A DNA stretch of 64,000 nt from assembly GCF_004801405.1 (NCBI RefSeq), contig NZ_SSOB01000029.1:32920-96919 (forward strand), in the 5' to 3' direction. This DNA comes from Cohnella fermenti. Its GTDB lineage: Bacteria > Bacillota > Bacilli > Paenibacillales > Paenibacillaceae. The translations under genes were made by a program, and so were the position numbers. This document shows, in pieces, positions 52,545 to 61,229 of the stretch (position 1 is its first letter; the number at the start of each line of letters is the position of its first letter). A model generated the notes under the pieces. The model saw nothing but the letters and a program-made list of their open reading frames with translations. It had not been told where the DNA came from and made no database searches.

Positions 52545-55500
52545 ATGAGGAATGAACAAGGGCTCAAGGCAAGGGGCTTCAAGGCACGGGGCTTCAACAA
52601 GCTGATCGCATGGGGGCTGGCGGCGCTGCTGGCGCTTGCTTCCTGGCCGCTTGCCGCGGACAGGGCGGGGGCCGCAACGCTGTACGAGGCGGAATCGGCC
52701 GCCTTGTCGGGAGGAGCGACCGTTGCGACGGATCATGCGGGGTACTCCGGGACGGGCTTCGTCGGCGGCTACACGGACGGCAACAAGGGGAATGCGGCTA
52801 CCGCATTCGGCGTAAGCGTGACGGCGGCCGGAAGCTATACGGCGGAGCTGCGGTACGCCAACGGCACGGGCTCGGCCAAGACGCTCAGCCTGTATGTGGA
52901 CGGGACGAAGCAGAAGTCGATCTCGTTGTCCGCGACGTCGAGCTGGGATTCGTGGAACACGCAGACCGAGACGCTCTCGCTCGCAGCGGGAAGCCACACG
53001 ATTGCATACAAATTCGATTCGAGCGATACGGGCAACGTCAACTTGGACCGGCTGAGCCTCGATGCGGTCGGCTCGGGCGGGACGGGAACGAATCTGGCGC
53101 TGAACAAGACCGTCGTCTCGAGCGGCACGGTGTCCGGCTATGCGGCCTCCAACGCGGTGGACGGCAATGTCTCGACCTATTATGAAGGAGCGGCGGGCGC
53201 CTATCCGAACACGCTGACGGTCGACTTGGGAAGTTCCTACCAGGTCTCCTCGATCGCGATCAAGCTGCCGTCGTCCTGGGGGACGAGGACGCAGACGTTG
53301 TCCGTATCGGGAAGCGCAGACAACTCGACCTATGCAACACTCGCTTCCTCGGGCACGTATACCTTTAATCCGGCCGCGGGCAATTCCGCGACGGTGACCT
53401 TCACGGCGGCTGCCGCCCGCTACGTGAGGGTCAGCTTCACCGCCAATTCGGGAGCAACGGGCGGCCAGGCCGCGGAGCTGGAAGTGTACGGCACCGGCGG
53501 TTCGACGACGCCGACGGAGCCGACGACCCCTTCGTATCCGGCGTCCCCTCAGAGCGCTTATGAAGCGGAAGCGGCCGAGCTGACGGGAGGAGCGACGACG
53601 GCGGCCGATCATGCGGGCTATAGCGGCACGGGCTTCGTCGGAGGCTTCACCGATTCGAACAAAGGCAGCGCCGCGGCTACCTTCTATGTGAATGTGGAGA
53701 CGGCGGGCGACTACCAGGCGACTCTTCGTTACGCGAACGGATCGGGCGTCGCCCAGATGCTGAGTCTGTATGCGAACGGGACGAAGAGCGGCCAGACCGC
53801 GCTTGCGGCCGCCTCCAATTGGGATACGTGGGCGACCAAGACGGACACGATTGCGCTAAGTGCGGGCCATAACACGATTATGTACAAGTACGACACGTCG
53901 GACAGCGGCAACGTGAACCTGGACCGGCTCGATCTCGTCAAGGCGACGGAGCCGACGAACCCGACGACGCCTCCCGAAGGAACATACGGTGCGACGATGC
54001 CTTACGACAGCTACGAGGCGGAGAGCGCAACCTACACGGGAACGCGGATCGGGCCGTCCACGACGTTCGGAACGCTGGCATCGGAAGCCTCGGGGAGGCA
54101 AGCGGTGCAGTTGACGGCGGCGGGGCAGTATGTGCAGATTACGCTGGCGAAGGCGGCCCGGGGGCTGACGATTCGCTACTCGATACCGGACAATGCGGCG
54201 GGGACGGGAATCGATTCGGCGATCAGCCTGTACGTGGGCGGGACGTATAAGCAGGACATTCCGCTTACGTCCAAGTACAGTTGGATTTACGGCTCCTGGG
54301 GCACGGAAGGCGGGGAGAAGCGGTGGTCGAACAATCCGAACGCGACGCCGACGACTCCGCATCACTTCTACGACGAAGTCGCCGTGACGCTGGACCAGAC
54401 GTATGCCGCCGGGACGGTGATCAAGCTTCAGCGCAACAGCTCGAACCTGAACTTCAGCCAGACGGCCAACGTTACGATCGACCTGCTGGAGACGGAAGAG
54501 GTTCCAACGGCGCTCTCGAAGCCGGCGAACTATGTCTCGGTTGCAGATTACGGCGCGGTTGCGAACGACGGGGCGGACGACACGACGGCCTTCAACAATG
54601 CAATCAACGCGGTAAAAAATTCAGCGGGAGCCTATGCGGGAGTGTGGATTCCGTCCGGGACGTTTACGCTGAGCAACGGCACGACGGGCGCGGGCTACAA
54701 TGGCACCGGGACCCGCCTCTATCTGGACAGCGGAGTATCGATGAAGGGAGCCGGCGTCTGGTATTCGAAGCTGGAGGGCAGCTACGCGGGCATCTATCTG
54801 AGAGGCGGCAATGTGACGCTGTCCGACTTCAAGCTCAGCCCAAGCGATACGCTCCGCGACGATTACAACGGCGTGTCGGGCGTCGAAGGGAACGGCACCA
54901 ACTCGACGCTGACGAACCTGTGGATCGAGCACGCGAAGGTCGGCTTCTGGCTGACGAACCAGACGAATGCCGCAACGATCTCGAACTCGCGCGTGCGCTC
55001 GGTATGGGCGGACGGAATCAACCTTCACTACGGAACCGCGAACACGACGGTCACGAACAACTCGATTCGCGGCAGCGGCGACGACGGGCTGGCGATGTGG
55101 TCGGACACGTATCTGGATACGAACAACACGTTCAGCTACAATACGGTTCAAGTGCCGACGCTGGCCAACAACATCGCGATCTACGGCGGGCAGAACAATT
55201 CGGTCATCGGCAACCTGGTCATGGATACGGTCGTCAACGGCTCCGGCATCTCCTTCGGCACGAACTTCGATCCGCCGTCGATGACGGGGACGCTGACGAT
55301 CCAGAACAATGTGCTCATTCGCGCAGGCTCCGCGCATAAGGATTACGGGTATCAGATCGGCGCCATCTGGGCGTACTGGCTGAACAACAACGGCAGGGCC
55401 CAGAACCTGACGGTCGCCGTATCGGGCAACTCGATCCTCGACAGCGTCTACTCGGGCATCTTCATCGAGGAGCCGGCGCCGAACATCTCGGTTGCGTACT

Positions 55501-55664
55501 CGTCGAACACGATTACGAACGCGGGCACGTACGGCGTCTACATTCGCGGTTCGGCCACGGGCAGCTCGACCTTCACGAACAACACGGTGAACGGGGCGCC
55601 GTCGGGCAAGTTCCTCAACGACTCGTCCAGCTTCACGGTGTCCGGTTCGGGGAACAACTGGTAA
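52545..55664 (+). CDS. Secreted GH87 alpha-1,3-glucanase with CBM modules
   Basis: 1039 residues from ATG 52545 (AAGGAG eight bases upstream). Signal peptide to about 43; CBM6-like domain (LYEAESAALSGGATV...NVNLDRLSL), F5/8-type C domain (NLALNKTVVSSGTVSGYAAS...), Thr/Pro linker, a second CBM6 very like the first, a further beta-sandwich (YEAESATYTG), and a right-handed beta-helix from about 655. Three aspartates D823, D846 and D847 have the same spacing (23 and 1) as the catalytic D1067/D1090/D1091 I recall for B. circulans Agl-KA. It should cut fungal-wall or streptococcal alpha-1,3-glucan. Confidence 0.9.
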   Translation: MRNEQGLKARGFKARGFNKLIAWGLAALLALASWPLAADRAGAATLYEAESAALSGGATVATDHAGYSGTGFVGGYTDGNKGNAATAFGVSVTAAGSYTAELRYANGTGSAKTLSLYVDGTKQKSISLSATSSWDSWNTQTETLSLAAGSHTIAYKFDSSDTGNVNLDRLSLDAVGSGGTGTNLALNKTVVSSGTVSGYAASNAVDGNVSTYYEGAAGAYPNTLTVDLGSSYQVSSIAIKLPSSWGTRTQTLSVSGSADNSTYATLASSGTYTFNPAAGNSATVTFTAAAARYVRVSFTANSGATGGQAAELEVYGTGGSTTPTEPTTPSYPASPQSAYEAEAAELTGGATTAADHAGYSGTGFVGGFTDSNKGSAAATFYVNVETAGDYQATLRYANGSGVAQMLSLYANGTKSGQTALAAASNWDTWATKTDTIALSAGHNTIMYKYDTSDSGNVNLDRLDLVKATEPTNPTTPPEGTYGATMPYDSYEAESATYTGTRIGPSTTFGTLASEASGRQAVQLTAAGQYVQITLAKAARGLTIRYSIPDNAAGTGIDSAISLYVGGTYKQDIPLTSKYSWIYGSWGTEGGEKRWSNNPNATPTTPHHFYDEVAVTLDQTYAAGTVIKLQRNSSNLNFSQTANVTIDLLETEEVPTALSKPANYVSVADYGAVANDGADDTTAFNNAINAVKNSAGAYAGVWIPSGTFTLSNGTTGAGYNGTGTRLYLDSGVSMKGAGVWYSKLEGSYAGIYLRGGNVTLSDFKLSPSDTLRDDYNGVSGVEGNGTNSTLTNLWIEHAKVGFWLTNQTNAATISNSRVRSVWADGINLHYGTANTTVTNNSIRGSGDDGLAMWSDTYLDTNNTFSYNTVQVPTLANNIAIYGGQNNSVIGNLVMDTVVNGSGISFGTNFDPPSMTGTLTIQNNVLIRAGSAHKDYGYQIGAIWAYWLNNNGRAQNLTVAVSGNSILDSVYSGIFIEEPAPNISVAYSSNTITNAGTYGVYIRGSATGSSTFTNNTVNGAPSGKFLNDSSSFTVSGSGNNW

Positions 55665-55673
55665 TCCGTTCGG

Positions 55674-55708
55674 ACCGCTGCGTCTGACCTTCGTTCAGAC
55701 GCAGCGGT
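55674..55708. terminator. Bidirectional hairpin between GH87 and MFS genes
   Basis: Fourteen-base perfect stem ACCGCTGCGTCTGA / TCAGACGCAGCGGT, loop of 7. The stem contains the last codons and stop of the convergent MFS gene. Confidence 0.8.
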
Positions 55709-56909
55709 TCCGGCCGGCGCCCATTCCCGCCGCGAGCAGCAGAGCGGCGGCCGCGACGAGCAGCAGAAGCGGAGCCGTCCAGCTATGGGTGAGATCGTGC
55801 AGCAAGCCGAACAGGAGCGGGCCGACCGCAGCCAACAGGTAGCCGACGGTCTGGGCCATGCCCGACAGCTCCGCCGCTTCCTGGGCGGTCTTCGTCCGGA
55901 GGCTGAAGAAGATCATCGCCAGACTGAAGGCGAAGGCTCCGGCGATTCCGATCAGGATCGCCCATAGCGGAATAAGTGATGTATCTTCGATAAACAGCCC
56001 TCCGATGCCGATCATGAACAGAAGGACGGTCAGGAGAACCAGCGGCCGCTGATCGCGCATTCGGCTGGCGATAATCGGCGCGACGAACGTGAAGGGCAGC
56101 ATGGAGAATTGAACCAGCGACAGCATCCATCCGCCGGCGTCCTCGCTCATGCCCCGGCTGGCGAGGATGTCCGGCAGCCAGGCGACCAGCATATAGAATA
56201 GAATCGATTGGAGTCCCATGAACGCCGTCACCTGCCAGGCCATGCCCGAACGCCAGAGAGAGCGGCGCTCCCTGGCCTTGGCGGCGTTCGTTTGCGCCGG
56301 CTGCGAAGGCGCGCGGAGCCTCGGCAGCCAGCTAAGTGCGGCCAGAAGCGTCAGCAGCCCCCAGCAGGCGAGCGCTCCTTGCCAGCCCAGACCCGCGTTC
56401 CTCGCGAGCGGGATGCTGATTCCGGAGGCCAATGCCCCGCACAGGTTCATCGATACCGAATAGACGCCCGTCATGAGGCCGATCTTGTTCGGAAAATCCC
56501 GCTTGACGAGGCTTGGAATGAGCACATTGCAGATCGAGACGGCCAGTCCGATCAAGACGGTGCCGGCGAACAGCGTGCCGATGCTCGTGCCGGATAACGA
56601 TCGGCAGACCAATCCGGCAAGCAGGACAAGCAGAGCGGCCATCACCACCCGTTCGGGCGTATACTGCCGGGACCACTTGGCCGCGAACGGAGACAGAAGC
56701 GCGAAGGCGAGCAGCGGCACGGTCGTCAAGAGGCCGGCCAGCGAATTGGAGAGTCCCGTCGATTCCCTTATGCTTCCGATCAGCGGGCCGACCGAGGTGA
56801 TCGGCGCGCGCTGATTGGCCGCGACCAGTGCGATGCCAAGGAGAAGCACCCCGGTTGTCCGTGCGGCGTCCGGGCGTGCGGAGGCGAGTAATTCCGGTTG
56901 TTTGTTCAT
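55695..56909 (-). CDS. MFS transporter, CynX/NimT type
   Basis: 404 residues, 12 helices. NQRAPITSVGPLIGSIRESTGLSNSLAGLLTTVPLLAFALLSPFA is the hallmark start of the CynX/NimT family. RBS AGGAAGG before ATG 56909. Eighteen bases downstream of the GntR gene stop, hence one operon. Natural substrate unknown; family members move cyanate, nitroimidazoles or other small organics. Confidence 0.9.
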   Translation of the reverse strand: MNKQPELLASARPDAARTTGVLLLGIALVAANQRAPITSVGPLIGSIRESTGLSNSLAGLLTTVPLLAFALLSPFAAKWSRQYTPERVVMAALLVLLAGLVCRSLSGTSIGTLFAGTVLIGLAVSICNVLIPSLVKRDFPNKIGLMTGVYSVSMNLCGALASGISIPLARNAGLGWQGALACWGLLTLLAALSWLPRLRAPSQPAQTNAAKARERRSLWRSGMAWQVTAFMGLQSILFYMLVAWLPDILASRGMSEDAGGWMLSLVQFSMLPFTFVAPIIASRMRDQRPLVLLTVLLFMIGIGGLFIEDTSLIPLWAILIGIAGAFAFSLAMIFFSLRTKTAQEAAELSGMAQTVGYLLAAVGPLLFGLLHDLTHSWTAPLLLLVAAAALLLAAGMGAGRNRCV

Positions 56910-56927
56910 GTCTGGTTGCGTTCCTTC

Positions 56928-57599
56928 CTATTCCAGGGTGATCTGAGTGTCTTGGATGTACCGGAGAACGGCTGCTTCCGCCATCGCCTCGTCCTGTCGC
57001 TCGATGGCGCGAAGCAACTGCTCGTGCGCCTTGTTGATCAACGCTTCCGAGACCAGCTTCATCGTCGATTCGATCGAGCCCCGCAGCCCCTCTGCGATGT
57101 TCGAATACAGCTCCATCAGAAGGGCATTGCGCGAGGCGGCGAAGACGGCTTGGTGGAACCGCATGTCCCATTCCAGATACGTATTCTTATCCTGCCGGGC
57201 AACGGCCCGGACGCATTGCTCGTAACAGTCGCGCAGGACGTCCAACTCCTCCTCCGTCCGGCGGCGGGCAGCCAATATCGCCGCTTCGCGTTCGAGCGCC
57301 CGGCGAACCTCCAGCGTCTCAAGCCATTCCGTCTTCCTCACGCGATTCTGCAGCGCGGCGGCCAGAGCGCTCGAAGACACCACATACGTCCCGTCCCCCT
57401 GCCTTGTCCGCAGCATGCCCGTATGCGTCAATGCGCGAATCGCTTCCCTGAGCGTGTTGCGGCTGACGCCGAGCGATTCCATCAGCTCGGGTTCGGCCGG
57501 AATCCTGGCGCCGGGCGCCCATGCCCCGGTCTCGATCCGCTCTTGCAACTGGGCGGTGACCTGCTCGACGAGCGACAATCGGTTGGTCTTCTGAAGCAA
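56928..57599 (-). CDS. GntR-family regulator, FadR (FCD) subgroup
   Basis: 223 residues from TTG 57599 with GAGGTG at seven bases. N-terminal winged helix (LVEQVTAQLQERIETGAWAPGARIPAEPELMESLGVSRNTLREAIRAL) and C-terminal all-helical FCD domain; the metal-binding Asp/His set is partly visible in WDMRFHQAVFAASRN. Likely local regulator of the MFS gene with which it is co-transcribed. Confidence 0.88.
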   Translation of the reverse strand: MLQKTNRLSLVEQVTAQLQERIETGAWAPGARIPAEPELMESLGVSRNTLREAIRALTHTGMLRTRQGDGTYVVSSSALAAALQNRVRKTEWLETLEVRRALEREAAILAARRRTEEELDVLRDCYEQCVRAVARQDKNTYLEWDMRFHQAVFAASRNALLMELYSNIAEGLRGSIESTMKLVSEALINKAHEQLLRAIERQDEAMAEAAVLRYIQDTQITLE

Positions 57600-57717
57600 A
57601 GTTTGTCACCTCTAAACGTAGGATGATTGGTTGTTTAAGTGGTTTAAGGGTAACACGTCCGAATGCCTTTGTACAGCTTTGTACAGAGCGACCCCCAGAA
57701 AAATTCGTTTATATCGC

Positions 57718-57747
57718 TTGTAATTGAGAATTATTATCACTTATAAT
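57718..57747 (+). promoter_or_regulatory. Promoter with Fur box for the AraC gene
   Basis: TTGTAA (57718-57723), 18 bases, TATAAT (57742-57747). TGAGAATTATTATCA at 57725-57739 (14 of 15 of the Fur box) fills the spacer exactly. Confidence 0.8.
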
Positions 57748-57831
57748 GGGGGCAATTGCCGGAACTTGCTTCCGGGCGGAGGCCGCCGTTGTTCGGTCTG
57801 ACCGGCAAGCGCGAAGAGGAGTCGACTTGAG

Positions 57832-59838
57832 ATGAACTTGCGGGATCAAATGATGCTCTGGAATCAGGTATACATACGAATCATCGATATTCGGGTGGCG
57901 AGCATGGGACAAGGGGAAGCGCTGCGGTCGTATCTGCTGCCGTCGAGCGCGTTCTTCTATGTCATCCGGGGCAAAGCGACAGTGAGCATGGACGGGACGC
58001 CGAAGGAAGCCGGAAGGTTCCATGTGCTGCACGGCGGCAAGGGCTTGTGCCTTGATGTCGAAGCGGAGGAGGCGCTGGAATACGGCTTTATTTTCTACAA
58101 GGCCGTTCTGCCGTTAAAGTCCCGTCCGGAGCTGATCGACAGGGTGGAGCGGGACAATCCGTTCCGGCTTCAATATGCGTTCGCTCCGACGCACCCGTTG
58201 GCGCTGCATGGCTTGGTCGAAGCGATGGCGTCTGGGTGGCGCGGCGGCGGAGGGGCGGAGCTGCTCCGCGTCCGGACGACCTTCTATCAATTCGTATCGG
58301 AATTGCTCGCGCAGATGGAAGAGCGGGACGTTCGGCCGACGAAGCCGGACTTGGCGGAGCAAGCGGCCCGTTACTTGAAGGAGCGCTACAAGGAGCCGAT
58401 CACGCTCGATTCCTTGGCCGCCGCCCTCGATTGCAATCCGCGTCAACTGCTGCGCCTGTTCAAGAGCGGCAAGCGGACAAGTCCGATCGATTACTTGATC
58501 CGCGTCCGGATGGACCGGGCGAAGGAGCTGCTGCGGGACACGGACTGCACGCTGCGGGAGATCGCCGAGAGCGTGGGCTATTCGGACAGCTACTACTTCA
58601 GCCGCATGTTCAAGAAGCTGGAGGGCACAGCGCCGACGGTTTATCAGGAGCGGGCGCGCTCGCAGAGGCTGGGCCGCGCGCATCGTCCACATAATCCATT
58701 GCCGCTGTCCGCATATCCCATTGCCGCCAGAAGGGCGCGAAGGTATATTGAGAACGATCATGATATTCATTCTCAATATGTTGGAGGGAAACGAGCAACC
58801 ATGCACAGAAACAGAAACAGAACATTCCGATCGTCGATGGCGGCAGCCATGCTGCTTTGTATCCTTGTCCTGGCAAGCGCCTGCGGCGCGGGCGGCAATG
58901 CGAATTCGAACGCATCGTCCGCTCCCGAGACGGCGGCGGCAACGGCCAGCCAGGCATCCGCGTCCGCATCGCCGGCCGGAGCGTCCGCGGAGGCGACTCG
59001 CGTCGTCAAGCACGCGATGGGCGAGACCGAGCTGACCGGCGTTCCGCAGCGGGTCGTCATTCTGACCAACGAAGGCACGGAAGCGCTGCTCGCGCTCGGA
59101 GTGAAGCCGATCGGAGCCGTATCCTCTTGGGTGGGCGATCCTTGGTATGATTTTATCAAGGATGATATGCAGGACGTCACCGTCGTCGGCGACGAGCTTC
59201 AGCCGAACCTGGAGCTGATCGCCGGTCTGAAGCCGGACCTGATCGTCGGCAACAAGGCCCGGCAGGAGAAAATTTACGAGCAACTGAAGGAGATCGCCCC
59301 CACCGTGTTCTCGGAGGACCTGGGAGGCGACTGGAAGACGAACTTCAAGCTGTATTCGGAAGCGGTCGGCAAGCAAGCCGAAGGAGAAGCGGCGCTGGCG
59401 GCGTACGAAGAGCGCATCGCCTCGCTGAAGGAGAAGCTTGGCGACAAGCTGTCGACGCAGGTGTCGGTTGTCCGCTTCTCGGCTTCCCAGGTGCGCATCT
59501 ACCAGAAGCAATCGTTCTCCGGAGCCATCCTGAACGAATTGGGCTTTGCGCGTCCGGCCTCCCAGGACAAGGATTCCTCGATCGAGGTCATGTCGAAGGA
59601 GACGATCCCCAGCATGGACGGGGATGTGCTGTTCTACTTCGTCACCCGGGTCGCGGGCAAGAATGACGCCGATCTGGTCGTGAAGGAGTGGCAGGACGAT
59701 CCGCTGTTCCGGAACCTGAACGCGGCGAAGGCGAACAAGGTCATCGAGGTCGACGAGGCGATCTGGAATTCGTCCGGCGGCATCGAGGCGGCGAACCTTC
59801 TGCTGGACGAGCTGGAGAAGTATTTCGAAGCGAACTGA
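57832..59838 (+). CDS. AraC-type regulator reading in frame into a siderophore-binding lipoprotein
   Basis: 668 residues if translated as one. Residues 1-280: cupin-like sensor (PSSAFFYVIRGKATVSMDG) and AraC HTH pair (LDSLAAALDCNPRQLLRLFKSG; AESVGYSDSYYFSRMFKKLEG). Then about 45 residues of basic, non-domain sequence, and from residue 324 a complete lipoprotein with its own signal, lipobox and FecB-like domain. B. subtilis Btr is a natural AraC-FeBP fusion, but lacks an export signal. Here the joint also holds a promoter, Fur box and ribosome binding site, so two separate proteins, with the AraC stop lost, is my preferred reading. RBS GAGGAG before ATG 57832. Activates siderophore uptake by analogy with Btr. 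Confidence 0.85.
   Translation: MNLRDQMMLWNQVYIRIIDIRVASMGQGEALRSYLLPSSAFFYVIRGKATVSMDGTPKEAGRFHVLHGGKGLCLDVEAEEALEYGFIFYKAVLPLKSRPELIDRVERDNPFRLQYAFAPTHPLALHGLVEAMASGWRGGGGAELLRVRTTFYQFVSELLAQMEERDVRPTKPDLAEQAARYLKERYKEPITLDSLAAALDCNPRQLLRLFKSGKRTSPIDYLIRVRMDRAKELLRDTDCTLREIAESVGYSDSYYFSRMFKKLEGTAPTVYQERARSQRLGRAHRPHNPLPLSAYPIAARRARRYIENDHDIHSQYVGGKRATMHRNRNRTFRSSMAAAMLLCILVLASACGAGGNANSNASSAPETAAATASQASASASPAGASAEATRVVKHAMGETELTGVPQRVVILTNEGTEALLALGVKPIGAVSSWVGDPWYDFIKDDMQDVTVVGDELQPNLELIAGLKPDLIVGNKARQEKIYEQLKEIAPTVFSEDLGGDWKTNFKLYSEAVGKQAEGEAALAAYEERIASLKEKLGDKLSTQVSVVRFSASQVRIYQKQSFSGAILNELGFARPASQDKDSSIEVMSKETIPSMDGDVLFYFVTRVAGKNDADLVVKEWQDDPLFRNLNAAKANKVIEVDEAIWNSSGGIEAANLLLDELEKYFEAN
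58721..58775 (+). promoter_or_regulatory. Internal promoter and Fur-like box before the lipoprotein start
   Basis: TTGCCG (58721-58726), 17 bases, TATATT (58744-58749). TGAGAACGATCATGATATTCATTCTCA-type dyad at 58749-58775 contains TGATATTCATTCTCA (13 of 15 of the Fur box) in an ATTGAGAA...TTCTCAAT inverted repeat. All of it lies inside the long open frame. Confidence 0.7.
58801..59838 (+). CDS. Siderophore-binding lipoprotein (FecB/YfiY type), internal start
   Basis: 345 residues from ATG 58801 with TTGGAGGG upstream. Lipobox VLASAC, C28; Asn/Ser/Ala tether; periplasmic-binding fold of cluster with VPQRVVILTNEGTEALLALGVKPIGAVSSW, NLELIAGLKPDLIVGNKARQEKIYEQL and VIEVDEAIWNSSGGIEAANLLLDEL, as in YfiY, YhfQ and FhuD. 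It delivers a ferric siderophore to the two permeases encoded downstream. In frame with the AraC gene upstream (see that entry). An ATPase gene is absent, so a shared FecE/YusV-type ATPase is expected. Confidence 0.88.
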   Translation: MHRNRNRTFRSSMAAAMLLCILVLASACGAGGNANSNASSAPETAAATASQASASASPAGASAEATRVVKHAMGETELTGVPQRVVILTNEGTEALLALGVKPIGAVSSWVGDPWYDFIKDDMQDVTVVGDELQPNLELIAGLKPDLIVGNKARQEKIYEQLKEIAPTVFSEDLGGDWKTNFKLYSEAVGKQAEGEAALAAYEERIASLKEKLGDKLSTQVSVVRFSASQVRIYQKQSFSGAILNELGFARPASQDKDSSIEVMSKETIPSMDGDVLFYFVTRVAGKNDADLVVKEWQDDPLFRNLNAAKANKVIEVDEAIWNSSGGIEAANLLLDELEKYFEAN

Positions 59839-59918
59839 GTGAACTGGGCGAATTGAGCGAAATGGGTGAATTGAGCGAACTGAGCCGATTGAGCGAATTG
59901 AGCGAATTTGAGCGAATG
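59836..59918. repeat. 9-bp degenerate repeats after the lipoprotein stop
   Basis: About nine units of GAGCGAATT and variants (GGGCGAATT, GAGCCGATT), starting at the TGA stop itself. Confidence 0.85.
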
Positions 59919-59919
59919 A

Positions 59920-60100
59920 ATAAACGTGAAGTTTCGACTATATTTTGCGGTCTGTGCTTGAGACGAGCGGATAAGCATGAAATTTCGACTATAATTCGCG
60001 GTCTGTGCCTGAAGTGAGCGAATAAGCATGAAATTTCGACTATAATTCGCGGTCTGTGCCTGAAGTGAGCGAATAAGCATGAAATTTCGACTACATTGCG
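59920..60100. repeat. Four 51-bp repeats
   Basis: Units at 59920, 59971, 60022 and 60073, each 51 bases from the last, with core ATGAAATTTCGACTATAATT and CGCGGTCTGTGCCTGAAG; the first is more diverged and the last is cut short near 60100. The core carries the palindrome GAAATTTC. Same pitch and copy number as the ATGYG-type arrays but a different box. Sits inside the siderophore operon between binding protein and permease genes. Confidence 0.93.
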
Positions 60101-60153
60101 CGCCAGCGTTCACATCAATATCAAGGGAAAGCAAGGCGAAATAAAGCGTACGA

Positions 60154-60187
60154 GTCGGGTCCGGTTCTCATCAGAGCCGGACCCGAC
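60154..60187 (+). terminator. Hairpin before the FecC-like permease gene
   Basis: GTCGGGTCCGGTTCT / AGAGCCGGACCCGAC, 15 pairs with one G-T and a 4-base loop CATC. No T run; probably an attenuator or RNA-stability element, as expected between a binding protein and its permeases. Confidence 0.7.
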
Positions 60188-60218
60188 CTCGGCAATAAGG
60201 GCAGGAGGCGTGATCGCG

Positions 60219-61229
60219 ATGGCGGGTTGGCTGCGAAGCGGCAGGCGAAGGGCGGCCGGAATCGCGGCGGGGTTGGCGCTGCTTCTCGTGTGCATGATGG
60301 GCAGCTTGCTGTTCGGCGTGCATACGTATCGGCTGGAACAGCTATGGACGGCATATGCCGACTTCGCAGGCACGAACGAACAACTTATTCTTCGCACGTC
60401 AAGGGTGCCTCGGACGCTGATCGCGGCATTCGTCGGCGCCTGCCTGGCGGTTGCCGGATGCGTGATGCAGGTGCTGACGAAGAATCCGCTCGCGTCCCCG
60501 TCGGTATTCGGCGTCAACTCGGGCGCTTCCCTGTTGATCGTCATCGGGTTAACCGCGTACGGCTCGTCGATGTCGATGGTGAACATGGTCTGGGTCGCCT
60601 TCGTCGGAGCGGGCGCGGCGGCGGCTTGCGTGCTCGTCCTCGGCTTGGGGATCGGAGGCAGGTTCGACCCGATTCGGCTTACGCTGGCGGGGGCGGCGTT
60701 CGCCGCATTCGCTTCGTCTGCGACGTCAGGGCTTATTCTGCTGAACAAGCAGTCGCTCGATGCCGCTCTTCTCTGGATGATCGGCTCAGTGTCGGGCCGC
60801 AAGCTCGAACATCTGGCGGCCGTTCTGCCCTACATGGCGGCAGGTCTGCTGCTCGCCATGCTGCTGTCCGCTTCGCTGAACGTCATGGCGCTGGGAGACG
60901 ACAACGCCAGAAGCCTCGGCCAGCGCCTCGGCCTCGTTCGCCTGCTGGCGGCCGCGGCCGTTGTGCTGCTCGCGGGCAGCTCCGTCGCGGCGGCGGGACC
61001 GATCGCGTTCGTCGGCCTGGTCGTTCCGCATCTGTGCCGTTCCCTCGTCGGCAACGATCACCGCTGGCTGCTGCCGTATTGCGCGCTGACCGGCGCCATT
61101 CTGCTCGTTGCGGCGGACACCGTCTCGCGGCTAATTCTTATGCCGAAGGAGGTGCCCGTGGGCGTCGCGACGGCAATCATCGGCGTGCCGTTCCTCATTC
61201 GGGCGGCAAGGGGGAGGAGCCATGAGTAG
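60219..61229 (+). CDS. Iron-siderophore permease, FecC/YfiZ type
   Basis: 336 residues, about nine or ten helices. RVPRTLIAAFVGACLAVAGCVMQVLTKNPLASPSVFGVNSGASL and GPIAFVGLVVPHLCRSLVGNDHRWLLP are FecCD signature blocks. AGGAGG ten bases before ATG 60219; the in-frame region upstream crosses the hairpin. Overlaps the next permease by 8 bases. Confidence 0.92.
   Translation: MAGWLRSGRRRAAGIAAGLALLLVCMMGSLLFGVHTYRLEQLWTAYADFAGTNEQLILRTSRVPRTLIAAFVGACLAVAGCVMQVLTKNPLASPSVFGVNSGASLLIVIGLTAYGSSMSMVNMVWVAFVGAGAAAACVLVLGLGIGGRFDPIRLTLAGAAFAAFASSATSGLILLNKQSLDAALLWMIGSVSGRKLEHLAAVLPYMAAGLLLAMLLSASLNVMALGDDNARSLGQRLGLVRLLAAAAVVLLAGSSVAAAGPIAFVGLVVPHLCRSLVGNDHRWLLPYCALTGAILLVAADTVSRLILMPKEVPVGVATAIIGVPFLIRAARGRSHE

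Noticed and set aside
59634..60134. Minus-strand frame with RNFMLIRSLQAQTANYS repeats
   Set aside because: It is the translation of the 51-bp repeat and antisense of the siderophore lipoprotein; 51 is a multiple of three, so the frame stays open by chance.
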